Below are positions 45,798-58,670 of a DNA stretch of 64,000 bases, in pieces; the stretch's first letter is position 1, and each line of letters opens with the position of its first letter. The DNA lies in assembly GCF_002878395.1 (NCBI RefSeq), contig NC_061119.1, forward strand, positions 48,789,169-48,853,168, in the 5' to 3' direction. The translations under genes were made by a program, and so were the position numbers. Source of the DNA: Capsicum annuum (Eukaryota; Streptophyta; Magnoliopsida; Solanales; Solanaceae). The notes beneath the pieces are model-generated. The model did not search any database. It was not told the origin of the DNA and was given only the letters and a program-made list of their open reading frames with translations.

Positions 45798-48508
45798 TGT
45801 AATACCCCGCGTGTTTCTAAGTTGGAAGTGAATAAGTATTCCTACGTATGAAATCTCCTATCCTGTGATTCATACTTGAGTACATGACTTACATTAATAT
45901 CCTAGTGATAGGATAGCTTATGATGCATTAAGCATGTTTATATGAGTCACTTAAGGTAATACAAGCTAAGAGTTTTTGAATCCATCAAGTTTTGGTGTTT
46001 GATTTTACAAGGGTCATCTTTAAATGAGTATAACTCAATGTTAATATGGTATTTTGACTGATTTATACCCACCAAATTGTATAGAATCAAATTAGCTTTC
46101 CAACGATACCAATTTTGCCTTAATCCAATACCCGAGCAAAAAGTTATGCCCATTTTTGTGAGAGACAGTAAGCATAGGCGATTGGTTAGGCGCCGCCCAA
46201 CCCAAGCATAGGTGATTGGTTAGGAGCCACCTAACCTACCTTAGGAAATCACTTGGGATCCGCCTAATTCAATTTCAAGTGCCAAAAACACTCTGTTTTG
46301 TGTTATTTTAAGGGTAATTAAGTCTTTTAATACTCCTTACACGTCCCTAAACTTAACCCTACGAAATATATAGCTTCTAAACATATTAAAACCCTATTTT
46401 CATCTCAAAGCTCATCATCCAAGAGCACTAAAAGAGAAAAATAACTAGGGTTGTGTAACTAAGCTTGAAGATTCGATTTCAAGGAAATTCCTCCGTCAAT
46501 CATAAAGAATCTTCCTTCTAAGGCATGCGTGAGTTGATTTATGGATTCCTTTCATCCATAAAGTTCAAAAACCCTATTCTTCATATAAAGTATGATTTCT
46601 ATATTGTTGGGTGTGGAAGATCATGTTGTTGATATTGGGTGATTCCCAAGATAGAATCTTTATATGTTTGTTTGGAATTTCATGATATCATATTAGTTGG
46701 AAACATATAAATTGGTTTGTTCATGATGTATGAATTTGATGATTTTACCTATGCTTAAGATGTGCATGTAAGCGGTTTGATATAATGCCTAAGAAGCTAG
46801 AAATCATGCAATATAGCTAAATTGTGACTAAGTGAAGGATTCATGATATGCCCTTACGTTTCAATGACTTCTATGTTCTTAATGTGCCTTGTAAATGTTG
46901 TTGGAATAATCATGAACTATTCCTATGAGATTATGCTATGTTTACTTGCAAATCCTACTTATGAACAAGATGTATGATAACCATGCAATCCATATGAACT
47001 TCCATGCTATTTGTATGTGTTGCCAATATAATTATGTAATGAGCATGATATTAAGATTGTGCAAGTACTTCCATGTGATATGAAATCCTTTCCATGCCAT
47101 ACATTGTTGATAACCATGCATAGTATAAGATCCCTACTTATGATATTATATATTATGGACTCTACTCTTATGATTAAGTCAGTCATGTGTGTCAGTTTCC
47201 TTCCATCGAGTCCTGGGGGTACTAGTACCTGAAAACTATTGTTGTGTTCCTAGATCTATGTCATTTTTCACGATATCCGAACTCAAGTTATGATTCCATA
47301 GACTTCTGTCAGTCATGTGACTCAGGAAAACCTCATGATCTTAGTTAGTTGTCAGATATCAGTAATATTCCGCCAATCAATAGAATTCAGTAAGATTAAG
47401 TCATGCACAGTCAGTGATTCATATCCAGTCCCTCCAAATGGGATTAAAGGTTTGCACCGAGTAAACCCAAGGATGGGAACTCACCCACCAGGCCAGGGTG
47501 TGATTCTTAGTAGTCATCTTTGTGTTCCAGAACTACATAGCTAGTGTAGGTTGAGACATCTTAACTTGTCAGATTAGGGTTGATGAGGTGGCTTAACCCG
47601 TTAGTTTAGGGTTCCCACCATTCTCATTAAGTACCTGCTAGATAAGGGTCACTCACAGGTTGTCCTTACCCATAGCACGGTATTGATACCCCTCCAGTCA
47701 GGGCAGAGATTTGACCCCAGCTTATCCATAATGCCATGCATAGGGCATGTCGGTTAAACACTACTTCCCACAGTTTCAGTATTAGTCTCAGTAAAAGAAC
47801 TCAGGACATTCTTCAGATTTCAATATATACAGGACTGTCCGATAAAATTTTCCATGTTATCAGTTTCAATATCAGTCATGACAGTTATCAGTAAATGATG
47901 TATTAGCTTACAGGTCATGCTATCACTATTCACGGTCCCAGTTTCTATATATGTGTGTTTACACTCCCACATTCATATTAGCTTGTCAGTGTTGTTTATG
48001 CATGAAACCCTTTATGTTCAGCCTACCTTCCTCGTATACTCAGTACTCCAGTTATACTAACGCATTTGTGCTATGGTGCTTTCTTTATATGTTACACCAT
48101 AGGTTCCGAGACACGAGCTCCAGCCCAGCAGTAGCGGTAGTATTCTAGTCGCAGAGACACAGTGAGTCCTTATTAATTCGAGGACAATATGATTTGATAT
48201 ATTTATTTATTTCTTCAGTTCAATTTTACGGAGTTAGTTAGAGACATGTTCCTTCAACTCCTTATTCAGATAGTTTAGAGGCTTTCAGATTTATGTTCAG
48301 ATTTACGTTTAGATTGAGTTGTTTTGGGTATTTTCACCCACATGATTGTATTCAGTTGAACCTTATGGCCTTACAGTTCTATGTATTTTGTATGATTATA
48401 TCATGATTTGCAGTATATAGGTACAAATATCAGTCATGGGTTAGCTTGTGGTCCCTCGGGGTCATGAGCGTTGTGTAGCATTCTGGTTTAGCGAATCGGG
48501 GTATTACA
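45798..48508 (+). repeat. 5' LTR of element D
   Basis: 2711 bp from TGTAATACCCCGCG to CGGGGTATTACA. It holds a tandem pair of a ~31-bp unit with AGCATAGGCGATTGGTTAGG and CGCCGCCCAACC (about 46172-46235), also present in the 3' LTR. Promoter elements could not be picked out with confidence. Confidence 0.92.
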
Positions 48509-48512
48509 AACT

Positions 48513-48524
48513 TGGTATCAGAGA
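48513..48524 (+). other. Primer binding site of element D
   Basis: TGGTATCAGAGA, four bases after the LTR end, is the complement of the initiator tRNA-Met 3' end (TGGTATCAGAGC) with one change. Confidence 0.85.
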
Positions 48525-48727
48525 CTAATGTTCAATAGTGTCCTCGAAAGTCTGAAAGTCGCATCTAGTAGAGTCTTGTACATGGGTGTGTTGCGCGCCA
48601 CATTTATGTGCTGGAGGCTATAAGATGTTTTAGGAATAGTCCCCTTTCTTCATTATTCATGTCATGCTAGTGAGCATAATCACAAGTTAAACTCTCAGTC
48701 GAATCCATTCTTCTCTTATTCCAGACC

Positions 48728-49812
48728 ATGGCCCTAAAGAGAAGAAACCAGCGAGCTCCTTAGCCCGAAGATCCTTTGGGCGAACATATTTCCCATGCAA
48801 AGTTTAGAGCCGCATTTACCACACTTGCTCAGTCCATGGATGCATAGAATAAATGGCCACCAGTCATTCCAGCCAATCTAGTGGCCACTCCCAAAGCATC
48901 TAGGGTTTGGGACTTCACCAGGATAAACCCTTCATCTTTCCATGGGTCTAAGTCTGATGAGGACTCTTAGGAGTTCATTGAATAGGTCCAAAAGGTCATT
49001 GACATCATGGGTGTTAATTCTAATGAGAGTGCTGAGTTAGCCACCTACCGGTTATAGGATGTTGCTCATGATTGGTATAAACAGTAGAATTCTGAGAGGT
49101 TAGATGATATAGGCCCTATCGAGTGGGAGGAATTTGTCATGGCCTTCTTAGACAGATTCTTTCCCCAAGAGCTGAGGGAAGCCAAAGTTCTTGAGTTCAT
49201 CAACCTCAGGAAGGGGAATATGATGGTTAGGGAGTATTCTCTCAGATTTACTCAGCTATCTAGGTATGCTCCTCATATGGTTGCAGAAAATAGAGCTAAG
49301 ATAAGCAAGTTCATATCAGGGGTCAATGATAGCGTGGTAAATAAGTGCAGGCCACGATGTTGTTCGGTGATATGACCTTAGCAAGACTCATAACCCATGC
49401 CCAACAAGTAGAAGAGCAGAAGTTTAAGACTAGTGAGAGGCAGAACAAGAGAGCAAGGTCAGGTAATCTCAACTTTGCTCACCCCAAGTCAGATGGAGGA
49501 AATCATTCACAGTTTTGCTTCAAGTCAACCATTCTATCTCCTTTCTCTGCCAGCTCTCCAGTGCTAAAGTTCAAAGACGATAATAGAGACAAAGCGCCAG
49601 GCTCTAAATCTCAGGGCAGTGTTAGCAGTGCCCGAACGAATCCCCTTTGTCAGACTTATGGTAAGAACCACAAGGGCATTTGTAAAACCGGTAGTGATGT
49701 CTATTTTGGTTGCGGTAAGCCAGGACATAGGATTAGGGAGTGTTCACAGTCAAGCCTTCAGGGTCAGCAATATTATTCTACAGCTCAGTCCAGTTGCCTG
49801 AATCAGTAGGGT
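48728..49812 (+). pseudogene. gag of element D (broken)
   Basis: From ATG 48728 one frame reads MALKRRNQRAP, then a TAG at 48761, and continues through further TAG codons at 48845, 48968, 48983, 49055 and 49085. The capsid region then stays open (EWEEFVMAFLDRFFPQELRE, REYSLRFTQLSRYAPHMVAE). A frameshift near 49360 leads to LARLITHAQQVEEQKF. The zinc knuckle at about 49702-49743 reads YFGCGKPGHRIREC: the first Cys of the C-x2-C-x4-H-x4-C box is Tyr. Restoring one class of change (CAG/TGG to TAG) would account for all six stops, so the original protein was of normal length and recent death by deamination is likely. Confidence 0.9.
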
Positions 49813-49899
49813 GCCATTTCCAGTGGTACCAGTAGGCAACGCCCAAACAGACTCTATGCTTTTCAGTCCCGGCAGGATCAGGAAAATTCTCCTGATGTC

Positions 49900-50259
49900 G
49901 TTACTGGTACATTACAGATTTTTCATGTTCATGTTTATGCTTTGCTAGACCTAAGTGCATCTTTGTCTTTTGTTACTCCATACATAGCAGGCGATTTTGG
50001 AATTAGTACCGAAGTCCTAGCAGAGTCCTTCTCAGTGTCTACCCCAGTGGGTAAAACCATCATAGCCCGGCGGGTATACAGGAACTGCCTAGTTATGATA
50101 TCTCAGAAATCCACGTCAGCAAATTTAGTGGAGTTAGAGATAACTAATTTTGATGTCATTCTCGGCATAGATTGGCTTTATTCCTGCTATGCCACAGTCG
50201 ACTGCGGAAATAGGATAGTTCAGTTTCAATTCCCGAATGAGCCTGTCCTAGAGTAGAAG
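49900..50259 (+). pseudogene. Protease of element D (broken)
   Basis: Frame with LDLSASLSFVTPYIA, the active-site region where the family has D-(P/S)-G-A; the Gly is Ser here while the Asp is kept. The end FDVILGIDWLYSCYATVDC matches the ILGMDWL block of chromovirus proteases. It ends at a TAG in place of Trp (LE-stop-KCS) at about 50254. Confidence 0.85.
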
Positions 50260-50459
50260 TGTAGCATTTCAACGTTTAGGGGTCAACTTATTTCCTACCT
50301 TCGGGCAAAGAAAATGATTTCTAAGTGTTGTGTGTATCATCTCATGCATGTTAAAGATTCCAGTTCTGAATATCCCAGCCTCAAAATAGTCCCTGTTATT
50401 AATGAACAGATGTCTTTCCCAAAGATCTTCCAGGCATTCCTCCAGAAAGGAAAATAGAC

Positions 50460-51750
50460 TTCGGCATAAACCTTCTTTCAGATACTCAACCTATTTCTAT
50501 TTCGCTATATAGAATGGCACCAGGAGAACTCAAGAAACTAAAAGATTAGTTGAAGGATGTCTTAGATAAGGGATTTATCAGGCCCAGCGTTTCCCCATGG
50601 GGTGCGCTAGTATTATTCGTGCGCACAAAAGACGGTTCTCTCAGGATGTGTATTGATTACCATCAACTCAACAAAGTCACGGTCAAGAATAGATATCTTC
50701 TTCCCAGGATTCATGATCTATTCGACCAACTTCAGGGTGCCAGTTACTTCTTCAAGATAGACCTCAGATCAGGCTATCATCAGCTCAGAGTTAGAGAATG
50801 TGACATTTCAAAGACAGTTTTTTGTACTCAGTATGGTTAATTTGAATTTTTAGTCATGTCATTTGGTCTTACCAATGCCCCTTCATCTTTTATGGATTTG
50901 ATGAACCGTGTGTTCAAGAAGTACTTAGACATGTTTGTCATAGTCTTTATAGATGATATTCTGGTCTATTCTCACACAAAGCGTGATCATGTAGACCATC
51001 TCAGGATTGTTCTTCAGACTCTCAGGGATCACCAATTATTTTCTAAGTTCAGCAAGTGTAAATTTTGGCTAAGATCAGTAGAATTCCTTGGCCATACTAT
51101 TTTTGGTGATGGAATTAGAGTAGATCCTAAGAAAACCGAGGTAGTAAGAAACTGGCCCAGACCCATATCTCCATCAGATATTAGGAGTTTCTTGGGTTTG
51201 GCTGGTTATTACAGACGGTTTATCGAGGGATTTTCTTCTATTGCATCTCTCATGGCCATATTGACTCAGAAGAAGATTAAGTTTCAGTGATCAGATTCAT
51301 GCGAGAAGAGCTTTCAAAAGTTAAAGACTCGACTCACCTCCGCTCCAGTTCTAGCTATTCCAGATGGTTCAGGCGGTTTTGTAGTCTATTGTAATGCATC
51401 CAGAGTGGGTTTAGCTTGTGTCCTCATGCAGTATGGTAAGGTCATAGCCTACACCTCCAGACAGTTAAAGCCACATGAGAAGAATTATCCTATTCATGAC
51501 CTTGAGTTAGCAGCGGTAGTTTTTGCCTTGAATATTTGGAGGCATTATCCATATGGATTTCATATAGATGTCTTCTCAGACCATAAAAGCCTCCAGTATT
51601 TCTTTTCCCAGAAAGATCTCAATCTTCTCTAGAGAAGGTGTTAGAGCTCTTGAAAGATTACGACATGAGTGTTCTTTATCATTTGGGCAAGGCCAATATT
51701 ATGGCCGATGCTCTCAGTCGACTCTCCATGGGTAGTATTTCTCACATTGA
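50460..51750 (+). pseudogene. Reverse transcriptase and RNase H of element D (broken)
   Basis: RT starts in [24 protein letters not shown] wording at about 50490, with a TAG at 50547. It continues with [35 protein letters not shown], then [18 protein letters not shown] and FIDDILVYS (residues 31-34 of the frame starting at 50856, active-site Asp pair intact). [17 protein letters not shown] and [15 protein letters not shown] close the thumb. RNase H runs from about 51300 (TGA at 51288), with [31 protein letters not shown] and [12 protein letters not shown], to LLKDYDMSVLYHLGKANIMA. Stops are at 50547, 50838, 51288 and 51630. Without them the enzyme would be complete. Confidence 0.92.
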
Positions 51751-53295
51751 GGATAGTAAGAAAAAGATGGCTCAGGAGATCCATCAACTTGCCAGACTAG
51801 ACATTTGCTTAGTCGATTCTTTAGAGGGTGGTGTATGTGTTCATAGTTGTTTAGATTCATCTCTAGTTTCCGAGGTGAAAGAGAAACAAGACAGGGATCC
51901 AAGCCTTGTCAAGCTCAAAGAGTCAGTTCTGAATCAGAAAGTGAAGGTTTTCTCCCAAGGGGAAGATGGTGTTCTTCATTGTCAAGGTCATCTATGTGTT
52001 CCAGGGGTAGATGAATTGAGGCAGCGAAATACTTGCAAAAACGCATGGTGCGCGATACTCTATTCATCCAGGGGACACTAAGATGTACCATAATATGCGG
52101 GAGATCTATTGGTGGAGTGGGATAAAGAGAGATATTGCAGAGTTTGTGGCTAAGTGCTCTACATATCAGTAGGTTAAGAGAGAGCATCAGAAACCTAGTG
52201 GTTCCATGCAAGAGTTCACCATTCCTACTTAGAAGTGGGAAGAAGTTAACATGGACTTCATTATGGGTTTGCCTAGAACTCGTCATAACATGGTTCAGTC
52301 TGGGTCATTATAGATAGAGTGACCAAGTCAGCTCATTTCTTTCCTGTTCATACTTCTTATTCTATCGAGGATTATGCCAAACTCTATATCAGAGAGTTAG
52401 TCAGATTACACGGTATTCCACTATCTATCATCTTAGATAGAGGTACCCAGTTCACTTCTCACTTTTGGAAAGCATTCCAAAAGGGTCTCAGTACCCAAGT
52501 CCATCTCAGAACAATATTTTATCCTCAGACAGATGGTGAAGCAGAGAGCACCATTCAGACTCTTACAGATATGCTAAGGGCGTATGCAATTGACTTCAAG
52601 GAAAGTTGGGACGACCACTTGCCTGTGATTGAGTTTGCATACAACAATAACTATCATTATAGTATTTAGATGGCTCCATTCGAAGCTCTCTATGGTAGGA
52701 GATATAGATCTCCAGTTGTTTGGTTTGAAGTTAGTGAGGCCTCAGTCATAGGTCCTGACTTAGTATTTGACACCTTAGAGAAAGTTCAGTTGATCAGAAA
52801 GAGACTTCGGGCTGCTCAGAGCCGACAAAAGTCCTATGTAGATGTTCGTAGAAAGGCTCTCGAGTTCGAGATCTATGACTATGTCTATCTTAAGATCTCT
52901 CCCATGAAGGGAGTGAAGAGGTTTGGCAAAAAAGGGAAACTCTGTCCCCGATATATCTGTCCCTTCAGAATTCTTTGTCGCTTCGGCAAGGTAGCCTATG
53001 AGCTTGAGTTGCCTTTAGATATAGCCTCAGTTTATCCAGTCTTCTATGTCTATTTGCTAAAGAAGTGCATAGGTGACCCAACAGTTGTTGTCCTTATTTA
53101 GAGCATAGACATTCAGAACAACCTCTCTTATGAAGAGATTCCAGTCGAAATCTTAGATTATCAGACTCGTAGATTGAGGAATAAAGAAGTCCCTCTGGTC
53201 AAGGTTCTTTGGTGAAATCAGTCTCATGAGGTAGCTACTTGGGAAGCAGAAGCAGATATGCGTACCAAGTATCCTCAAGGTAATAGTTCTCCTTA
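51750..53295 (+). pseudogene. Integrase with chromodomain of element D (broken)
   Basis: The N-terminal zinc-binding part (51990-52200) is degraded by frameshifts. The core is well kept: WVIIDRVTKSAHFFPV (first Asp at 52313), SIILDRGTQFTSHFW (second Asp at 52436) and PQTDGEAESTIQTL (Glu at 52544), giving the canonical 35-residue gap between second Asp and Glu. GPY/F-type sequence follows (VDVRRKALEFEI, SPMKGVKRFGKKGKL), then YPVFYVYLLKKCIGDP. After a stop at 53099 comes a chromodomain-like end, YEEIPVEILDYQTRRLRNKE, VPLVKVLW and HEVATWEAEADM. A TAG at 52667 replaces the usual Gln of SIQMAPFEALYG. Chromodomains bind methylated histone H3 and bias insertion to heterochromatin. Confidence 0.9.
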
Positions 53296-53520
53296 ATCTT
53301 ATTCAGTTCACATTCATGTTTCTAGTATAAACTGGGTACCTATTAACCGTTTCATACTTAGTCATCCATTCATGTGTCAGTTGTCCGTGCATCAGATACG
53401 CACGACTTCAGTATGTTTAGCATGTCAGTCATGAGATCAAGTTTCAGTTCTTCATGTTTAGTTCAGGTTCTATTGTCTTGTATCCCTTCTTAGTAAATTC
53501 TCATTCGAGGACGAATGTTC

Positions 53521-53535
53521 CCAAGGGGGAGATAT
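53521..53535 (+). other. Polypurine tract of element D
   Basis: AAGGGGGAGATAT just before the 3' LTR, after the conserved block CATTCGAGGACGAATGTTC that commonly precedes the PPT in this family. Confidence 0.85.
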
Positions 53536-56229
53536 TGTAATACCATGCATGTTTCTAAGCTAGGAATAAGAATTCCTACATATAAAATCTCCTATCCTGT
53601 GATTCATACTTGAGTACATGACTTACAATGAATATCCTAGTGATAGGATAGCTTATGATGCATTAAGCAAAAGGTAATACAAACTAAGACTTTTTGAATC
53701 CATCAAGTTTTGGTGTTCGATTTTGCAAGGGTAATATTTGAACGAGTATAACTCGATGTTAACGTGGTATTTTGGCTGATTTAGACCCACCAAATTGTAG
53801 AGAATTGAATTAGCTTTTCAACGATACCAATTTCTCCTTAATCTAATACCCGAGCGAAAAGTTATGCCCATTTTTGTGAGAGACTATAAGCATAGGCAAT
53901 TGTTAGGCGCCGCCCAACCCAAGCATAGGCGATTGCTTAGGTGCGGCCTAACCTAGCTTAGGCAATCACTTGGGCGCCGCCTAAGTCAATTCCAGGTGCC
54001 AAAAATACTTCGCTTTGAGTAATTTTAAGGGTAATTAAGTCTTTTAACACTCCTTATACGTCCCTAAACTTAACACTATGAAATATATAGCTTCAAAACA
54101 TATTACAACCCTGTTTTCATCTCAAAGCTCATCATCCAAGCGCACTAAAAGAGTAAAACAACTAGGGTTGCGTAACTAAGCTTGAAGATCTGATTTCAAG
54201 AAAATTCCTCCGTCAATCATAAACAATCTTTCTTCTAAGGTATGCGTGAGTTGATTTATGGATCCCTTTCATCCAGAAAGTTCAAAAACCCTCTTTTTTA
54301 TTATAAAGTATTATTTCTATATTATTCGGTGTTGATGATTATGTTGTTGATATTGGGTGATTCCCAAGATGGAATCTTTATATGTTTTTTTTGAATTTCA
54401 TGATATCATATGAGTTGGAAACATATAAATTGGGTTTTTCATGATGTATGAATTTGATGATTTCACCTATGCTTAAGATGTGCATGTAAGGTGTTTGATA
54501 TAATGCCTAAGAAGCTAGAAATCATGCAATATAGCTAAATGGTGACTAAGTGAAGGATTCATGATATGCCCTTACGTTCCAATGACTTTTATGTTGTTAA
54601 TGTGCCTTGTAAATGTTGTTGGAATACTCATGAACTATTCCTATGAAATTATGCTATGTTTACTTGAAAATCCTACTTATGAACAAGATGTATGATAACC
54701 ATGCAATCCACATGAACTTCAATGCTATTGGTATGTGTTGCAAATATGATTATGTAATGAAAATGATATTAAGATTGTGCAAGTACTTCCATGTGATATG
54801 AAATCCTTTCCATGCAATACATTGTTCATAACCATGCATAGTATGAGATTCCTACTTATGATATTATATATTATGGACTCTACTCTTATGATCAAGTCAG
54901 TCATGTGTGTCAGTTTCCTTCCATCAAGTCCTGAGGGTACTTGTACCTGAAAACTATAGTTGTGTGCCTAGATCCATGTAATTTTTCACTATATACGAAT
55001 TCAAGCTCTGATTCCATAGACTTCAGTCAGTCATGTGACTCAAGAAAACCTCATGATCTTAGTCAGTTGTCAGATATCGATAACATTCCTTCAGTCAATG
55101 GAATTCAGTAAGATTAAGTCATGAACAGTTAGTTATTTACGTCTAGTCCCTCGAGATAGGAGTAGAGGTTAGCACCGAGTGAACCCAAGAATGGAAGCTC
55201 ACCTGCCAGTTCAGGGTGTGATTATTAGTAGTCATCCTTGTGTTCCAAAACTACGTAGCCAGCATAGGTTGAGATATCTTAACCCATCAGATTAGGGTTG
55301 ATGAGGTGGCTTAACCCTTCAGTTTAGGGTTCCCACTGTTCTCATTGAGTACTCTCTAGATAAAGGTCACTCACAGGCTGTCCTTACCTGTGGCAAGGTA
55401 TTCAATACACCTCCAGTTGGGGCAGAGATTGGACCCCAGCTTAGCCATAACGGCATACATGGGGCATGTCGGTTAAACACTACTTCCCACAGTTTCAGTA
55501 TCAGTCCCAGTAAAAGAACTCAGGGCATTCTTCAGATTTCAGTATATACAGGGCTATCAGATACAATCATCCATGTTATCAATTTCAGTATCAGTCATGA
55601 CAGTTATTAGTAAACCATGTATTAGCTTATAGGTCATGCTATCATATATTCACGGTTCCAGTTTCCATATATGTGTGTTTACACTCCCACATTCATATTA
55701 GTCTGTCAGTGTTATTCATCCATGAAACCCTTTATGTTCAGCCTACCTTTCTCATATACTAAGTACTCCAGTTGTACTGACACATTTGTACTATGGTTCT
55801 TTTTTTTTAATATTACACCATAGGTTCTGAGACACGAGCTCCAGCCCAGCAATAGCGGTAGCATTCCAGTCGCAGAGACACAGTAAGTCTTTATTGATTC
55901 AAGGATAACATGATTTGATACATTTATTTATTTATTCAGTTCAATTTTACAGAGTTAGTTAGAGACATGTTCCTTCAACTCCTTATTCAGATAGTTTAGA
56001 GGCTTTCAGATTTATGTTCAGATTTACGTTCAGATTGAGTTGTTTTGGGTATTTTCACCCATATGATTGTATTTAGTTAAACCTTATGGCCTTACAGTTC
56101 TATGTATTCCACATTGTTATATCATAATTTGCAGTATACAGGTACATATATTAGTCATGGGTTAGCTTATTGTCTCTCAGGATCATGAGCACCATGTAGC
56201 ATTCGGGTTCAGCAAATCGGTGTGTTATA
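53536..56229 (+). repeat. 3' LTR of element D
   Basis: 2694 bp, collinear with 45798-48508, with scattered substitutions and short indels (for example a ~20-bp deletion near 53668). It starts TGTAATACCATGCATG and ends CGGTGTGTTATA. By eye differences are frequent enough to say the insertion is not recent. I have not computed a divergence. Confidence 0.92.
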
Positions 56230-56234
56230 TATCG

Positions 56235-58456
56235 TATATTGACTAGTATTAATTTGCGGGATGGATTAGTTACTACAATGGATACAAATTAGGGGATAAG
56301 ACTCATATGGTTGGGTATGAGTCATATCTTGCACTCCTATAGGGGATAGTATTCAATCCTCTTGGTATTCTATTCTGCCAGGGATACTTATGGAAGGTAC
56401 AAATCATATTCTTTGGATATGACTTGCTTGGATGAGTTGTATGCTAGAAAGTGCTGGCTCCAGGGGTTGAGGGTGGATACCACTCCTATCGGAAGGGTAT
56501 GACTCATATTGGTTAATTGTATGCCTATGATGGGATTTCTATGCAACTTAAGTAGGGGTATTCTGGATATTTCCCTACTTACCCTAATAGGATCCCAGAA
56601 TATCTAACCTATTTAGGAGGCGATTTACTTTATTATTTCTCTCTTAAACACTTAGAAACTACTCCTAAACAATCTGAAATCTTCTCAAAAGCTCTAGGGA
56701 AAGGAAGAGCTAGGGTTTTATCTTGAGGACAAATTTGAGGCTTGTTTTGGTGATTTCTTTCCTTCAATTCTTCGGTATAAGGCATGTCCTTTTCCCTCAT
56801 TTTTAGTTCCAACTAAATCATGATTTTTCTATTGGTTTTCATGATTTCTTTATTGAATGCTGTTGGGTTTCCAAATATGACTTAGGGGTTTTGTTTATAA
56901 ATTGTTGGTTATGGTTTTCCATGGTTTTAATTATTCTTTTCTATGCATTAATTATTATTTTGGATGATTGGAATACATGTAATGGTTATTGGTAATTGGA
57001 ATTTGATTTTGTGTGTGCGTGTATATATATATATATATTATGCCCCTAATGTGTTTGACAAAATGCTTATAAAGATATGTTCATTGCATTAACACCTTTT
57101 AAATGGAACTCTTGCTTGTTTTAAAATTAGTAAAGGATTTATTCATGGTTCAAATGGTTTGGAAAGGTAAATGGAGAAATGGTTATTCTTGTGGGGTACG
57201 GATTCCCCTACGTAGATTTAATATAGTAATTGGAAAGGGAACTTAAGATCCCCTATACCTACATATGGTAGGCTATGGATAGTACTTGCAGGAATGGTTG
57301 GTATGATGATACCACCACTAAATGTGGCTGGTATGACGATACCACCACTAAATGTCCTTGGTTAATTTATGGTAAATAGATTTCTTGGAAATAATTTTAA
57401 TTTGGGAATTAAAGGGGAAGGTATAGCAAAGTCATGAAAGGTGGAGGTCCTGGGGGGACCAAAACTGGAAACTTATAATTGTCGGTATGAGGTTAGTTTT
57501 GGTGGAAAGTTTGCATAATGTTACAACTTATATTGGGGGATGTACTAGTCACCCTAATGGGATACTTCCCTGGTCATGCGGTTACACTCACTAGGGTTAT
57601 TTCAACAGGGGAGGCAAAATCCATATCGCCCATGGGTGACATAGGATGGTAAACTTACACAACCCAGGAATGGTTTAAATAAATGCTAAATCGGTTCCCA
57701 TTCCTGACACTTATATATGTATGGTTGTATGGATTATGGATGGTTTTTCTTGGTTTGTATAATTGGCATTATTTTATCCTTATCCTGAGTTGATGCAAGA
57801 GATCACTTGCTAATCCATCTACAGGCGGCTGTGTGACCATGCTAAACAGGAACTATCTATTCTACTCTTCATGTCTAGTATTTGGATTTCAGTATCAATA
57901 TTGTGTTGAAGTGGTGAGCTTCCATCCTTTCGGAAGGTGGAATTTTATGTTATGGACATCTTTGGACATTTATATTTAATTAGGGATATTGGTTTTCACC
58001 ATGGTTGGGGTCATGTACCAAATATTTTTACTCTTTTGGATTGAGGCTTTATGTTACTTTAGGGGGTTAGTATAGGTGGGATTGGTATTGATGTCTGTCT
58101 TGGAATTGGAATAAGCAGGGAGGTTGGAATTATCAGACATCATTTCTCAATATTCCATTGTATTATATTTTGAGATTGATTTTCATATTATATTTTGGTA
58201 TTCTATTTAGTTATGGCCTATGGTTTTGCTTGGTATGGTTGGATGGTTGGTTTGGTACAATTGGACTCGATTGGGTTGGTCATGGTTGTGACCCTATCTC
58301 AGAGTTTTCATGAGAGCATTTCCTCTCTTTTATTATATGCTCAAAATTCAGCACATTAAATGCTGGATAAGGCAGTTGGATCAGGTAACAGGGGTCCTCG
58401 ATCCTAGTTGGACTTGGAATGCCCATTATGTTTAGGCCCTAGTTTTGGTCATGATA
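56235..58456 (+). repeat. Residual 5' LTR of element E
   Basis: Ends in GGTCATGATA directly before the PBS, apparently a decayed GGTCGTGACA. It contains a 30-bp tandem pair, TGGTATGATGATACCACCAC and TGGTATGACGATACCACCAC with AAATGT tails (57298-57355), and a short TA microsatellite at about 57020-57040. No coding sequence is seen. Confidence 0.65.
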
Positions 58457-58459
58457 TGT

Positions 58460-58471
58460 TGGTATTAGATC
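58460..58471 (+). other. Primer binding site of element E
   Basis: TGGTATTAGATC, a decayed form of the initiator tRNA-Met complement TGGTATCAGAGC, a few bases after the presumed LTR end. Confidence 0.65.
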
Positions 58472-58670
58472 TTTTGGTTCATGGTCAACTGGGAATTCCA
58501 CAAATACGTGTTGAGTAGAGTCTCTTTTAGGGGTGTGAAGTGCGCCACACTCATAAGAGAGAGAATGCAATACATTTAGGAATGTTTCACTTTCTTGGTA
58601 TTCTATTTTCAAGATTGGAATCTAAAGTTTGGAAATGTTGTCTTATATTTATTTTTTTATCTTTTAGATC

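Larger units (their letters stand above)
45798..56229 (+). mobile_element. Element D: complete but dead Tekay/Del-type chromovirus
   Basis: 10.4 kb with LTRs at 45798-48508 and 53536-56229, PBS, gag, protease, RT, RNase H, integrase, chromodomain and PPT in standard order on the plus strand. TATCG on both sides (45793-45797 and 56230-56234) is a perfect target duplication. The second LTR ends TTATA instead of TTACA. Coding parts are full length but have many in-frame stops, mostly TAG at former CAG or TGG. Family wording ([10 protein letters not shown]-35-E integrase, chromodomain) is that of Tekay/Del elements, which are abundant in Solanaceae. Confidence 0.93.

Noticed and set aside
47317..48148. 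Open frames inside the 5' LTR of D as host genes
   Set aside because: Not conserved in the 3' LTR copy (54950-55830), which carries stops and indels there.
52135..52317. Small plus-strand open frame between RNase H and integrase core of D
   Set aside because: It is an out-of-frame reading of the frameshifted integrase N-terminal region, not a separate gene.
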